From Herminiimonas sp. KBW02 (GTDB taxonomy: Bacteria > Pseudomonadota > Gammaproteobacteria > Burkholderiales > Burkholderiaceae_D): DNA of 64,000 nt. Position 1 is the first letter of the stretch. Every line of letters starts with the position of its first letter. The stretch spans positions 544,719 through 608,718 of the forward strand of contig NZ_QAJP01000004.1 of assembly GCF_003852535.1 (NCBI RefSeq), given 5' to 3'. Under the pieces are notes generated by a model. It saw nothing but the letters and a program-made list of their open reading frames with translations. It was not told the DNA's origin and did no database searches. Made by a program: the position numbers and the translations under genes. Of the stretch, positions 32,918 to 43,005 are shown in pieces.

Positions 32918-34237
32918 ATGAATCCTCAGTTGTTGTTCTGGGTACCCGCAAGCCTGCGACTATCCATCATCTTGATATTCGCAGGGATAGTCGGGTACTT
33001 CTTCGGCTGGTCCATCGGGCTGGCCGTTGCATTAGTACTGATGATCGCCCTGATCGTCGTACAGCTCAATTACCTGTATTTGCTGAGCGCCTGGCTCGAT
33101 CATCCGGATAGCGAAAAGCTGCCGGATGGCTGGGGCGCCTGGACCGATATCTTTTCACGCCTGTATCGCCTGCGTCGCGACGATGAACGCAATCGCGCCG
33201 AGCTGAGCGAATGGCTGGCGCGCTTCCGTCAGGCCATGAGCTTGCTGCCGGACGGCGTGGTCATCATGGACGACGTGCTCTTCCTCGAGTGGTGCAACCC
33301 GGCTGCGGAAAAACACCTGGGTCTGAACAATGGTCGTGACAAGGGCATGCGGGTCACCAATCTGATCCGTAATCCTGACTTCATCGATTACATCATTCTG
33401 GGACGGTACGAGCAGCCACTGACGCTGACGTTGAAGGATCGCAAGCTGATCGTACAGATCATCCCGTTTGAAAACCGTCGTCAGATCCTGGTCACGCATG
33501 ACGCGACTGAATCCGATCGTATCGAAATGATGCGTAGAGACTTCATCGCCAATGCCTCGCATGAACTGCGCACGCCGTTGACAGTCATTAACGGCTTCCT
33601 CGAAATTGCACAGGGTCAGCCCAACCTTGATCCGGATGTGCGGATGTCGCACCTGAATCTGATGATCGAGCAGGGCAAGCGCATGCAAAACCTGGTTGAA
33701 GACATGCTGACGCTGACGCGGCTGGAGTCGATTGACTATCCACTGCGCCCGGAACACGTGAACATCGGCAACCTGTTACGGCAAATCCTGCGGGAAGCAG
33801 AAGCCTTGTCCGGTGGTCGTCACACCATCTCATTGACGGTGGAAGGTCCGGACATCCAGGGCAGCACCGACGAATTGCGCAGCGCCTTTGGCAACCTGGT
33901 CTCGAATGCGGTGCGTTATACGCCGGAAGGCGGTCGTATCGACATCAAATGGCAGGATGTCGGTAATGGACCACAGTTCTCCGTCAAAGACAGCGGCATA
34001 GGCATACGTGCTGAACACATTGTCCGCCTGACCGAGCGTTTCTACCGCGTCGACAAGAGCCGTTCCCGTGAAACCCAGGGTACCGGACTGGGGCTGGCTA
34101 TCGTTAAACACGTGCTGCTCAGGCACGGTGCGGTGCTGGCGATTGAGTCGCAGCCGGAGATGGGGAGTACCTTCATCGTCAAATTTGACAATAGCGTGGT
34201 CGAAAACGACGCACTGCACCTGCTCAAAAGCCAATAA
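32918..34237 (+). CDS. phoR: Phosphate regulon sensor histidine kinase PhoR
   Basis: A 439-residue membrane histidine kinase. Two closely spaced N-terminal hydrophobic segments (about residues 13-55) are followed by a cytoplasmic linker, a PAS-type domain (MSLLPDGVVIMDDVLFLEWC), the HisKA box FIANASHELRTPLTVINGFL, and the ATPase domain with FGNLVSNAVRYTPEGG, DSGIGI and GTGLGLAIVKHV. The virtual lack of a periplasmic loop fits PhoR, which senses the state of Pst through PhoU rather than phosphate directly. It is the last gene of the pst-pho operon, and a stem-loop follows. Confidence 0.97.
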   Translation: MNPQLLFWVPASLRLSIILIFAGIVGYFFGWSIGLAVALVLMIALIVVQLNYLYLLSAWLDHPDSEKLPDGWGAWTDIFSRLYRLRRDDERNRAELSEWLARFRQAMSLLPDGVVIMDDVLFLEWCNPAAEKHLGLNNGRDKGMRVTNLIRNPDFIDYIILGRYEQPLTLTLKDRKLIVQIIPFENRRQILVTHDATESDRIEMMRRDFIANASHELRTPLTVINGFLEIAQGQPNLDPDVRMSHLNLMIEQGKRMQNLVEDMLTLTRLESIDYPLRPEHVNIGNLLRQILREAEALSGGRHTISLTVEGPDIQGSTDELRSAFGNLVSNAVRYTPEGGRIDIKWQDVGNGPQFSVKDSGIGIRAEHIVRLTERFYRVDKSRSRETQGTGLGLAIVKHVLLRHGAVLAIESQPEMGSTFIVKFDNSVVENDALHLLKSQ

Positions 34238-34242
34238 AATTG

Positions 34243-34274
34243 ATAGACAGGCAATTTCATGATTGTCTGTCTAT
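34243..34274 (+). terminator. Stem-loop after phoR
   Basis: ATAGACAGGCAAT (34243-34255) pairs with ATTGTCTGTCTAT (34262-34274), with one G-T pair. A T-rich but interrupted stretch follows. It separates the pst-pho operon from the polysaccharide cluster. Confidence 0.6.
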
Positions 34275-34392
34275 TTAAATGTATCTTTTAAATAGTTGCT
34301 TTTGATTAATTATTTTGCAATGCGGTAAAAATGGCTTATCAATCGACTAAAATACGGCAAGCGTATATTTAGTATGACTGAAAGTTATTTAG

Positions 34393-35826
34393 ATGCTTCT
34401 TCCCATCATTCTCTCCGGTGGCGCCGGTTCGCGTTTGTGGCCGGTTTCCCGTGAAGCCTTGCCCAAGCCGTTTATCGCCTTGCCAGACGGCGAGACCTTG
34501 CTGCAGAAGACACTCAAACGTGCGCTGGCCTTGCCTGGCGTAGAGCACATCCTGACGGTCACGAATCGTGATTACTACTTCCTCACACGCGACGAATACG
34601 AATCCAATGCGGATGACGCCGTAGCTGGTCGCGTCGTGCATGACTATTTGCTGGAGCCACTTGGTCGCAATACGGCCCCCGCGATTGCGGCGGCTGCCTT
34701 GCATGCATCGCGCAAATACGGTGATGAGGTGGTTTTGCTGGTGCTGCCCGCAGACCATCTGATCAAGGATCAACAGTCCTTTGCGCAGGCCGTGGCACAT
34801 GCGCAGGCGCTGGCTGTGCAAGGACATCTTGTGACTTTCGGTATACAGCCGACGGCGCCTGAAACCGGTTATGGCTATATAGAGAGTGGTGCTGCGTTGG
34901 CAGGGTCGGCTGGCAATAAAGTTGCCCGTTTTGTCGAGAAGCCGGATCTGGCGACTGCGAAGGATTACCTTGCTTCCGGGCGCTTTACCTGGAATTCCGG
35001 CATGTTTTGCTTTACTGCGGGAGCTATGCTGGCCGCGCTCCGGCTATGTGCTCCTGAAGTATTGGCGGCAGTAGAGCAAACCTTTGTTGCGACTGCCTTT
35101 GACAAGGATCCGGTGGTGCTGGACGCTGCGAGTTTTGCTCAGGCTCCGGATATTTCCATCGATTATGCTGTGATGGAGCGGGCCGACAAGGTCGCGGTTG
35201 TGCCGGTCAGTTTTGACTGGAGCGATATCGGTTCATGGTCTGCCCTGGCTGAACTGGTTGCGCCGGACGCGCGGGGTAATCGCGCCAGTTGTGACGCCGT
35301 ATTACTGGATGCCGATAACTGCTTTATCCAGAGCGATACCCGTATGGTCGCCGCAATCGGTGTTGATGATCTCCTGGTGGTGGATACGCCGGATGCCTTG
35401 CTGATTGCCCATAATTCCCGGGCGCAGGATGTTAAATCCGTAGTGGCGCAGCTGAAACTGTTATCGCATGCGACGGTGCATCATCATCGCAAGACCCATC
35501 GCCCCTGGGGCACATATACAGTGCTGGAAGAGGGGGAAGGCTTTAAACTCAAGCGTATCGTAGTTAAACCGGGGGCCAGCCTGTCATTGCAAATGCATCA
35601 CCATCGCAGTGAACATTGGGTGGTGGTATCGGGTACAGCCAAGGTCATTAATGGCGAGCGTGAAATTCTTGTCCAGCGTAATGAATCCACGTATATTCCT
35701 GCCGGTACCGCACATCGGCTGACGAATCCCGGTGTTGTGGATTGCGTCATGATAGAAGTACAAACCGGCGATTATCTGGGCGAGGACGATATTGTCCGCC
35801 TGGAAGATCGCTACGGTCGTGTTTAA
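34393..35826 (+). CDS. manC: Mannose-1-phosphate guanylyltransferase / mannose-6-phosphate isomerase
   Basis: A bifunctional 477-residue enzyme: the N-terminal nucleotidyltransferase makes GDP-mannose from mannose 1-phosphate and GTP, and the C-terminal cupin interconverts fructose 6-phosphate and mannose 6-phosphate. The pyrophosphorylase signature ILSGGAGSRLWPVSREALPK is at the N-terminus and FVEKPDLATAK near residue 180. The type II isomerase part shows RPWGTYTVLEEGEGFKLKRI and metal-binding QMHHHRSEHWVVVSG. It opens the surface-polysaccharide cluster and feeds gmd and fcl directly downstream. The upstream gap is AT-rich and probably holds the cluster promoter. Confidence 0.96.
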   Translation: MLLPIILSGGAGSRLWPVSREALPKPFIALPDGETLLQKTLKRALALPGVEHILTVTNRDYYFLTRDEYESNADDAVAGRVVHDYLLEPLGRNTAPAIAAAALHASRKYGDEVVLLVLPADHLIKDQQSFAQAVAHAQALAVQGHLVTFGIQPTAPETGYGYIESGAALAGSAGNKVARFVEKPDLATAKDYLASGRFTWNSGMFCFTAGAMLAALRLCAPEVLAAVEQTFVATAFDKDPVVLDAASFAQAPDISIDYAVMERADKVAVVPVSFDWSDIGSWSALAELVAPDARGNRASCDAVLLDADNCFIQSDTRMVAAIGVDDLLVVDTPDALLIAHNSRAQDVKSVVAQLKLLSHATVHHHRKTHRPWGTYTVLEEGEGFKLKRIVVKPGASLSLQMHHHRSEHWVVVSGTAKVINGEREILVQRNESTYIPAGTAHRLTNPGVVDCVMIEVQTGDYLGEDDIVRLEDRYGRV

Positions 35827-35845
35827 CCCATAGTAGAAAATAACC

Positions 35846-36931
35846 ATGCGTAAAGTTGCATTGATTACAGGTGTTACCGGTCAGGATGGAGCCTATCTTG
35901 CCGAATTTTTGTTGAACAAGGGATATGAGGTGCATGGCATCAAGCGCCGTACTTCCTTGTTTAATACAGATCGTATCGATCACCTGTATCAGGATCCGCA
36001 TGAGAAGGATAGACGTTTCATCCTGCATCATGGCGACATGACGGACTCATCCAGCCTGATACGCATCATCAAGCAAACACAACCAGATGAAATTTATAAC
36101 CTGGCGGCGCAAAGCCATGTAGCCGTCAGTTTTGAAGAGCCTGAATACACTGCCAATTCGGACGCGCTAGGCACCTTGCGCGTGCTGGAAGCCATCCGGA
36201 TTCTGGGTCTGGAAAAGAAATCGCGTTTTTACCAGGCTTCGACTTCTGAACTATATGGTTTGGTACAGGAAACACCGCAAAAAGAAACTACACCGTTTTA
36301 TCCGCGTAGCCCTTATGCAGTGGCCAAGCTGTATGCGTACTGGATTACCGTCAACTACCGCGAAGCCTACGGTATGTATGCATGTAACGGCATACTTTTT
36401 AACCATGAGTCGCCGAATCGTGGCGAGACCTTTGTTACGCGCAAAATCACCCGTGCGCTCGCGCGCATCAAGCTGGGGCTGCAAGATTGCCTCTTCTTGG
36501 GGAATATGGATGCGAAGCGTGACTGGGGGCATGCACGTGATTACGTCGAAATGCAGTGGTTGATGCTGCAGCAGGAACAGCCAGAAGACTTTGTGATCGC
36601 TACCGGTGTGCAATACAGCGTGCGCGACTTTGTCGATGCAGCAGCGAAAGAGCTCGGTATCACCATCACCTGGAAAGGTGAGGGCGTAGATGAAAAGGGC
36701 TATGACCAGGATGGTCGTTGCATCGTCTCTGTCGATCCACGTTATTTCCGCCCGACTGAAGTTGAAAGCCTGCTGGGTGACGCTTCCAAAGCCAAGGCGC
36801 TGCTGGGCTGGACGCCGAAAACCACATTTGACGAGCTGGTCGCCGAGATGGTCCGCGAAGATTTGAAGAGCGCGGAAAGAGACGAGTTGGTCAAGAAACA
36901 TGGCTACCAAACCATGGATTACCGCGAGTAA
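35846..36931 (+). CDS. gmd: GDP-mannose 4,6-dehydratase
   Basis: Converts GDP-D-mannose to GDP-4-keto-6-deoxymannose with NADP+. It is a 361-residue extended SDR. The Rossmann loop is [15 protein letters not shown], the catalytic Thr and Glu lie in [11 protein letters not shown], and the YxxxK pair is in [14 protein letters not shown]. The [13 protein letters not shown] stretch and the ending [11 protein letters not shown] are diagnostic for Gmd. It follows manC by 19 bases and precedes fcl by 12, so the three give GDP-L-fucose from fructose 6-phosphate. Confidence 0.98.
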   Translation: MRKVALITGVTGQDGAYLAEFLLNKGYEVHGIKRRTSLFNTDRIDHLYQDPHEKDRRFILHHGDMTDSSSLIRIIKQTQPDEIYNLAAQSHVAVSFEEPEYTANSDALGTLRVLEAIRILGLEKKSRFYQASTSELYGLVQETPQKETTPFYPRSPYAVAKLYAYWITVNYREAYGMYACNGILFNHESPNRGETFVTRKITRALARIKLGLQDCLFLGNMDAKRDWGHARDYVEMQWLMLQQEQPEDFVIATGVQYSVRDFVDAAAKELGITITWKGEGVDEKGYDQDGRCIVSVDPRYFRPTEVESLLGDASKAKALLGWTPKTTFDELVAEMVREDLKSAERDELVKKHGYQTMDYRE

Positions 36932-36943
36932 GCGACTGTTAGT

Positions 36944-37903
36944 ATGAATCTCGATAGCAAAATTTATGTGGCCGGCCATCGCGGCCTGGTTGGATCTGCA
37001 TTGATGCGCGGACTGCATGCGCGCGGATATCGTAATCTGCTGGCCCGTACGCATGCCGAACTGGATTTAACGAATCAGGCTGCCGTGCAGGCGTTTTTTG
37101 CCGCGGAGAAACCGGAGTATGTGTTGCTGGCTGCTGCCAAAGTGGGTGGCATACACGCGAACAATATCTATCCTGCAGAATTCATACATCAGAATCTCGC
37201 TATCCAGACGAATGTCATCCATGAAGCATGGCGTAACGATGTAAAGCGACTATTGTTTCTCGGTTCTTCGTGTATTTATCCGAAGGATTGCCCGCAGCCG
37301 ATCAAGGAAGAGTATTTGCTGACCGGTGAACTGGAACCGACGAACCGTCCCTACGCGCTGGCAAAAATCGCCGGACTGGAAATGTGCTGGTCTTACAACC
37401 GCCAATACGGCTCGCGCTACATCACGGTGATGCCGACCAATTTGTACGGTCCTAACGACAATTTTGACTTGAATACCTCACATGTGCTGCCTGCCCTCAT
37501 CCGCAAAATGCATGAAGCCAAGGTGGCTAATGCGGATGAAGTCGTGGTGTGGGGCACGGGCACGCCTATGCGTGAATTTTTATATAGCGATGACATGGCG
37601 AATGCCTGTCTGCACCTTTTGGAGCAACCGGAAGGACAACTGGAAAGTCTGTTCAGCGATGTGCATCCTCCGCTGGTCAATGTCGGTTGCGGCACTGACC
37701 TGACCATACGAGAGCTGGCCGAGCTGATTCGTCAAATAGTCGGGTTTTCCGGCAAGCTGGTTTTCGATACCACCAAACCTGACGGCACCATGCGCAAGCT
37801 ACTTGATGTTAACAAAATGACGCAACTGGGCTGGCAAGCCAGCACTAGTATGCGAGATGGAATAACGATGGCGTATCAAACGTATTTGAAGGGTGGTGTA
37901 TGA
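36944..37903 (+). CDS. fcl: GDP-L-fucose synthase
   Basis: Epimerises and reduces GDP-4-keto-6-deoxymannose to GDP-L-fucose with NADPH. The 319-residue SDR has the Rossmann loop [12 protein letters not shown], the [12 protein letters not shown] stretch, the catalytic Ser/Cys region [33 protein letters not shown] with the YxxxK pair, and [11 protein letters not shown]. All are family-typical. Its stop overlaps the ugd start by 4 bases. No 4-reductase (rmd) for D-rhamnose is present nearby. Confidence 0.97.
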   Translation: MNLDSKIYVAGHRGLVGSALMRGLHARGYRNLLARTHAELDLTNQAAVQAFFAAEKPEYVLLAAAKVGGIHANNIYPAEFIHQNLAIQTNVIHEAWRNDVKRLLFLGSSCIYPKDCPQPIKEEYLLTGELEPTNRPYALAKIAGLEMCWSYNRQYGSRYITVMPTNLYGPNDNFDLNTSHVLPALIRKMHEAKVANADEVVVWGTGTPMREFLYSDDMANACLHLLEQPEGQLESLFSDVHPPLVNVGCGTDLTIRELAELIRQIVGFSGKLVFDTTKPDGTMRKLLDVNKMTQLGWQASTSMRDGITMAYQTYLKGGV

Positions 37904-39243
37904 ACATCACTGTGATTGGATCAGGTTATGTAGGCCTGGTATCCGGCGCTTGCCTGGCTGATCTGGGCAACAACGTCATTTGCCTCGATGTAGATCCGAA
38001 AAAGATCGAGATGCTACAGGCTGGTCGCGTGCCTATCTATGAGCCGGGTCTGGACGAGGTGATCGCACGCAATGTGGCGGCAGGCCGCTTGCGATTTACC
38101 ACTGATGTGGCCGGGAGCGTCGCACATGGTTTGATCCAAATGATTGCGGTGGGAACGCCTTCAGGTGAAGATGGTTCTGCTGACTTGCAGTACGTAGTTG
38201 CTGCGGCGCGCGCGATCGGACGTGTCATGACCGAGTACAAGGTTATCGTTGATAAATCCACCGTACCGGTAGGCACAGCAGACAAGGTCCGTGCTGCTGT
38301 GCAGGAAGAACTGGATAAGCGTGGCGTCAAGATCGATTTCAGCGTTGTCTCCAATCCGGAATTTTTGAAGGAAGGGGCGGCCATTGACGACTTTAATCGC
38401 CCTGATCGCATTGTTATCGGCGCTGACGACCCGCAAGCAATTGAACATATGCGCAAGATGTATGCTCCGTTCCAGCGTAATCACGATCGTTTGATCGTGA
38501 TGGACGTCAGGTCGGCTGAGCTGACCAAGTACGCCGCCAATGCGATGTTGGCAACACGCATCTCATTTATGAATGAGCTGGCTAATCTGGCAGAAAAAGT
38601 GGGTGCCGATATAGAGCACGTGCGTAAAGGTATAGGTTCGGATCAGCGCATTGGCTACCACTTCCTGTATTCAGGGTGCGGCTATGGCGGTTCATGCTTC
38701 CCGAAAGACATCAGTGCCTTGCAACGTACTGGTGAAGAGTATGGTTTGCCGATGCAAGTGCTGGATGCAGTGGAACGTGTTAATGACGCGCAGAAATCAG
38801 TGCTGTTGCAGAAAGTTGATAAGCACTTTGGTGGTGATGTAAAAGGTAAACATTTCGCGCTGTGGGGCCTGGCGTTTAAACCGGGTACAGATGACATGCG
38901 CGAGGCTACCAGTCGTGTTGTGCTTGAAGGTTTGTGGCAAAGAGGCGCTACGGTTACAGCCTATGATCCGGTTGCGATAGAAGAAACCAGGCATATCTAT
39001 GGCGAACGCGCAGATTTGCAATATGCGGCTAATCCGCTGGAAGCACTGAAAAATGCGGATGCATTGATCATCGTAACGGAATGGAAGGCTTTCAAAAGCC
39101 CGGATTTTGCGGTGATTAAAGAGACGTTGAAACAGCCTGTTATATTTGATGGGCGTAATCTTTATGAGCCGGCTTCGGTAGATGCTTTGGGCTTGATTTA
39201 CTACGGCATAGGCCGTGGCCGCCATCAGTCAGTGCAAGCTTGA
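37900..39243 (+). CDS. ugd: UDP-glucose 6-dehydrogenase
   Basis: Oxidises UDP-glucose twice to UDP-glucuronic acid with NAD+. The 447-residue product shows the Rossmann start [55 protein letters not shown], the catalytic Cys in [16 protein letters not shown] and [15 protein letters not shown]. It overlaps fcl by 4 bases. UDP-glucuronate could enter the polysaccharide here, or serve as donor for glucuronosyl lipids made by the Agt-like enzyme upstream; the latter is speculative. Confidence 0.97.
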   Translation: MNITVIGSGYVGLVSGACLADLGNNVICLDVDPKKIEMLQAGRVPIYEPGLDEVIARNVAAGRLRFTTDVAGSVAHGLIQMIAVGTPSGEDGSADLQYVVAAARAIGRVMTEYKVIVDKSTVPVGTADKVRAAVQEELDKRGVKIDFSVVSNPEFLKEGAAIDDFNRPDRIVIGADDPQAIEHMRKMYAPFQRNHDRLIVMDVRSAELTKYAANAMLATRISFMNELANLAEKVGADIEHVRKGIGSDQRIGYHFLYSGCGYGGSCFPKDISALQRTGEEYGLPMQVLDAVERVNDAQKSVLLQKVDKHFGGDVKGKHFALWGLAFKPGTDDMREATSRVVLEGLWQRGATVTAYDPVAIEETRHIYGERADLQYAANPLEALKNADALIIVTEWKAFKSPDFAVIKETLKQPVIFDGRNLYEPASVDALGLIYYGIGRGRHQSVQA

Positions 39244-39251
39244 GTATCCAG

Positions 39252-41039
39252 ATGTCATCGAACAGCAAATTTTCGACCTTCCATAAAATATGGAGTTTGT
39301 TCACATCCGCAGAGCGGCGTCAGGCAATTGCATTGCTTGTGCTGATGTTTATTTGCATGTTATTGGAAACACTGGGCGTTAGTTTGATTGTTCCAGCGGT
39401 GGCTTTACTTACTGAAGGCAATATTGCGACTAATTATCCCGCGACTAAGCCTTTTCTGGAGTCGCTCGGCAACCCAACACAGCAACAACTAGTCGTGGGA
39501 GGCATGCTGTCCCTGGTCTTTATTTATCTGATCAAGGGAGTGCTTTTGGCGATACTTGCATGGCAACAAAACCGTTTTGCTTTCGATTTGCAGGTGCGTT
39601 TATCGCAACGCCTCTTTTCAATCTATCTAAGTCAGCCTTACACCTTTCATTTGCAGAGAAATTCTGCGCAGTTGATACGCAATGTCTCCAGTGAGGTGAA
39701 TATGCTCACGACTTATGGAGTCTTGCCGGCACTTATTTTGTTTAGCGAAACGCTGATAATGCTAGGTCTATGCAGTCTGCTTTTGTTAGTCGAACCGTTA
39801 GGTGCAGTGATTGCCGTGGGTGTACTGGGTATGGCTGCATGGGGATTTCATCGATTCACGCGCAGGCATATCAGTCGTTGGGGAGATGCCAGACAGTTGC
39901 ACGATGGCTTGCGTATGCAGCATTTGATGCAGGGGCTAGGAGGAGTCAAAGACGTTAAGTTGTTGGGACGTGAGACAGAATTCTTGCAAAAATATGAATT
40001 GCATAATGTGCAAGGCGCACGAGTAGCGCAAAGACAAGCGACTCTGCAATTGCTGCCGCGTTTGTGGTTAGAGGTTCTGGCTGTAGCCGGATTGGCAATA
40101 TTGGTGATTAGTATGTTGGCGCAAGGAAGGGCGTTGGATGTGGTGCTCCCCACTTTGGGGATGTTTGCTGCAGCCGCTTTCAGGCTAATGCCTTCCGTTA
40201 ATCGTATTTTGGCTTCTATTCAGTCTTTGCGATATGGACTCTCTAGTATTGAAACGGCGTATTCCGAAATTAAATTGGGCGCTCCTGAAGTGCGGAGCGT
40301 AGAGACTGGGGCGCGTTTTGCTAAAAATATAGAGCTAAATCACATAAGTTATTCTTATGAAAGCGCCGCAAAACCTGCCATTAACAATGTCTGCCTGAAA
40401 ATTAATCGAGGAGAGTCGATAGGTTTTATTGGGACGAGCGGTGCAGGTAAGAGCACTCTGGTGGACATCATATTGGGCTTGATTAAACCAAGCTCTGGTA
40501 GTGTTGATGTGGACGGTAAAGATATCCAATATGGTTTGCGTAACTGGCAAGACCAAATCGGTTATGTTCCCCAGGCTATTTTTCTGACTGATGACACTTT
40601 AAGACGAAATGTCGCATTTGGGGTTGCTGACGAAGAGATCGATGAGCAGGCGGTAGTAGACGCGATCAAGGATGCCCAATTGGAGCCGTTTATTGAGAGT
40701 TTGCCCGAGGGCTTAGCGACTATGGTTGGTGAGCGCGGAGTGAGACTGTCTGGTGGGCAGCGACAGCGTATTGGTATTGCGCGAGCGCTCTATCACAAGC
40801 CTTCGGTATTGGTGCTTGATGAGGCGACTAGCGCGTTGGATACCCCCACTGAATCTGAAGTCATGCGTGCAGTTCGTGCATTGAAAGATAAAACTGTATT
40901 AATAGTCGCACATCGTTTGTCGACTGTGGGTCATTGTGACAGGTTGTATCGACTTGACGGTGGCGAAGTTATCGCCGCCGGTGTTCCTGAGCAAATGGGG
41001 GTGGGGTTGACCAATGATCAAATTGGCAGTCCACCTTAA
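39252..41039 (+). CDS. ABC transporter, fused membrane-ATPase half (PglK/MsbA-like flippase)
   Basis: A 595-residue half-transporter. Six hydrophobic segments lie in residues 1-320, followed by an ATPase domain with Walker A FIGTSGAGKSTLVDIILG, Q-loop VPQAIFLTDDTLRRNV, signature LSGGQRQRIGIARALY and Walker B VLVLDEATSALDT. In polysaccharide clusters, proteins of this form (PglK, WlaB) flip lipid-linked oligosaccharides across the inner membrane in place of a Wzx flippase. The frame is also open from a TTG at 39240 overlapping ugd. I prefer ATG 39252, though it lacks a clear Shine-Dalgarno. No Wzx or Wzy protein is visible in the window, which strengthens the flippase idea. Confidence 0.82.
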   Translation: MSSNSKFSTFHKIWSLFTSAERRQAIALLVLMFICMLLETLGVSLIVPAVALLTEGNIATNYPATKPFLESLGNPTQQQLVVGGMLSLVFIYLIKGVLLAILAWQQNRFAFDLQVRLSQRLFSIYLSQPYTFHLQRNSAQLIRNVSSEVNMLTTYGVLPALILFSETLIMLGLCSLLLLVEPLGAVIAVGVLGMAAWGFHRFTRRHISRWGDARQLHDGLRMQHLMQGLGGVKDVKLLGRETEFLQKYELHNVQGARVAQRQATLQLLPRLWLEVLAVAGLAILVISMLAQGRALDVVLPTLGMFAAAAFRLMPSVNRILASIQSLRYGLSSIETAYSEIKLGAPEVRSVETGARFAKNIELNHISYSYESAAKPAINNVCLKINRGESIGFIGTSGAGKSTLVDIILGLIKPSSGSVDVDGKDIQYGLRNWQDQIGYVPQAIFLTDDTLRRNVAFGVADEEIDEQAVVDAIKDAQLEPFIESLPEGLATMVGERGVRLSGGQRQRIGIARALYHKPSVLVLDEATSALDTPTESEVMRAVRALKDKTVLIVAHRLSTVGHCDRLYRLDGGEVIAAGVPEQMGVGLTNDQIGSPP

Positions 41040-41064
41040 ACATAGAAGAACAGGTGATTCAATT

Positions 41065-42240
41065 ATGACTATTCCTTATGGTCGTCAAACCATATCCGAG
41101 GCCGATGTGCAGGCTGTTGCAGATGTTTTACGGTCAGATTTTTTGACCCAAGGTCCTGTAGTTCCTGCATTTGAAAGTGCAATTGCGAACTACTGTGGGG
41201 CGAGACATGCTCTTGCGGTTAATAGTGCTACATCAGCGCTACATATCGCGTGTCTGGCCTTGAAAGTTGGTATAGGGGATGTGGTTTGGACGACCCCAAT
41301 TACTTTTGTGGCGAGCGCAAATTGCGCAGTATATTGCGGCGCAGATGTTGATTTCGTGGATATAGATCCTGCCACATACAATATGAGCGTTGAGCGACTG
41401 GAAGAAAAGTTGATTCAGGCCGAAGTGGCTGGAAAGTTACCGAAAGTAGTTATTCCGGTTCACCTTTGTGGCCAGCCATGTGAAATGGAGGCTATCCATG
41501 CATTGTCACAAAAGTATGGTTTTAGCATCATAGAGGATGCCTCGCACGCCATAGGCGGACGTTATAAGGGCGAACCGATCGGGAATTGCAGGTATAGCGA
41601 CATTACAGTCTTTAGTTTTCATCCCGTAAAAATTATTACGACTGGTGAGGGTGGCATGGTTTTGACCAACGATGTTAAGTTGGCGAGCCATATGGAGCGT
41701 TTACGTAGTCATGGTATTACACGTGACCCCAGTCAAATGACTAAAACGCCGGATGGTCCTTGGTATTACCAGCAAATTGAGCTGGGTTTTAACTATCGAA
41801 TGACCGATATACAAGCCGCCTTGGGGCTAAGTCAATTGAAAAACCTGGATAAATTTGTCGCCAGACGCCATGTATTGGCGGATTCTTACAATGAATTGTT
41901 AAAAGACTGTGCGGTGACAACACCTTGGCAGCATAAAGATGGTTATTCAGGTTTACATCTGTATGTCATTCGGTTGCATCTAGATCCGATAAAGGTAAGG
42001 CATCGTGAGGTATTCGAGCGTTTACGTGTCGCTGGTATCGGTGTAAATCTTCACTACATACCAGTGTATAGGCAGCCATTCTATGAGCGACGGGGCTACA
42101 ACCCTGACGACTTCCCCGCTGCTGAAAAATACTATAGCGAAGCAATCAGCCTGCCGATGTATCCAGAGCTCACTGAGTCACAGCAGAAGGAAATTGTGCA
42201 TCGTTTGATTACTCCAATAGGACACCAGACCTTGTTTTGA
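41065..42240 (+). CDS. pseC: UDP-4-amino-4,6-dideoxy-N-acetyl-L-altrosamine transaminase (pseudaminic acid synthesis)
   Basis: PLP-dependent aminotransferase of the DegT/DnrJ family that aminates C4 of the PseB product in CMP-pseudaminic acid synthesis. The PseC-type start MTIPYGRQTISEADVQAVAD is clear. HALAVNSATSALHIACLAL, IEDASHAIGGRYKG with the PLP-contacting Asp, and the Schiff-base Lys in TVFSFHPVKIITTGEGGM follow. ATG 41065 was chosen over the upstream open codons because it fits the family start. The gene opens the pse block and is followed by pseF, pseGH and pseI. Its substrate-making partner pseB is absent from the window. Confidence 0.92.
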   Translation: MTIPYGRQTISEADVQAVADVLRSDFLTQGPVVPAFESAIANYCGARHALAVNSATSALHIACLALKVGIGDVVWTTPITFVASANCAVYCGADVDFVDIDPATYNMSVERLEEKLIQAEVAGKLPKVVIPVHLCGQPCEMEAIHALSQKYGFSIIEDASHAIGGRYKGEPIGNCRYSDITVFSFHPVKIITTGEGGMVLTNDVKLASHMERLRSHGITRDPSQMTKTPDGPWYYQQIELGFNYRMTDIQAALGLSQLKNLDKFVARRHVLADSYNELLKDCAVTTPWQHKDGYSGLHLYVIRLHLDPIKVRHREVFERLRVAGIGVNLHYIPVYRQPFYERRGYNPDDFPAAEKYYSEAISLPMYPELTESQQKEIVHRLITPIGHQTLF

Positions 42241-42294
42241 TAGAAGAGAGCTGTTCGATCGTTTTGCGGACTTTATTGTTTGACTTGGTTAAAT

Positions 42295-43005
42295 ATGAAA
42301 ATTGCAGTCATACCTGCGCGCGGGGGAAGTAAGCGAATTCCACGAAAGAATATCAAAAACTTTTGCGGGAAGCCGATGATTGCATGGTCTATTGAAGCGG
42401 CAAAAAAATCAGGCGTATTCGATCACATACTAGTGTCTACTGACGACGAAGAAATACGAGATATCGCATGTGGTTTGGGAGTGCAGGTTCCTTTTTTAAG
42501 GCCTCCTCACTTGTCTGACGATCATGCTGGAACAACTGAAGTAATCGGACACGCAACACAGTGGGCGTTAGATCAAAACTGGCCAATCACGGCAGTTTGC
42601 TGTATTTATGCCGCGTCGCCGTTCATACAGGGTGATGATATCAAACGCGGTCTGGAAATTTTGGAAGCTGGCGATTGGTCTTATGTGTTTCCTGCTGCTG
42701 ATTTTTCAGCGCCAATTTTTCGTTCATTTTCGCAGCAAAAAAATGGCGGTGTGGAGATGTTTTTTCCAGATCTTTTTCTGACGCGCTCACAAGATTTACC
42801 GAAAGCATTGCACGATACAGGACAATTTTATTGGGGACGTCCCTCTGCCTGGTTAGAAGGGGCACGTATTTTTGATAAGCATTCATTTCCGCTTTTGCTG
42901 CCCCGATGGCGGGTTCAGGATATTGATGATCAAGAGGATTGGATTAGAGCGGAGTTAATTGCTAAGCATATCTTGGAATTAAATAATGAAGATGGAATTC
43001 AATAG
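42295..43005 (+). CDS. pseF: Pseudaminic acid cytidylyltransferase
   Basis: Activates pseudaminic acid with CTP to CMP-pseudaminic acid. The 236-residue protein is of the NeuA/PseF type. The CTP-binding loop MKIAVIPARGGSKRIPRKNI is at the N-terminus, IAWSIEAAKKSGVFDHILVS follows, and the PseF-specific stretch ALHDTGQFYWGRPSAWLEG lies near residue 170, with DIDDQEDWIRAE at the end. ATG 42295 removes a short leader and fits the family. The stop at 43003-43005 lies inside the decayed gene described next. Confidence 0.93.
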   Translation: MKIAVIPARGGSKRIPRKNIKNFCGKPMIAWSIEAAKKSGVFDHILVSTDDEEIRDIACGLGVQVPFLRPPHLSDDHAGTTEVIGHATQWALDQNWPITAVCCIYAASPFIQGDDIKRGLEILEAGDWSYVFPAADFSAPIFRSFSQQKNGGVEMFFPDLFLTRSQDLPKALHDTGQFYWGRPSAWLEGARIFDKHSFPLLLPRWRVQDIDDQEDWIRAELIAKHILELNNEDGIQ

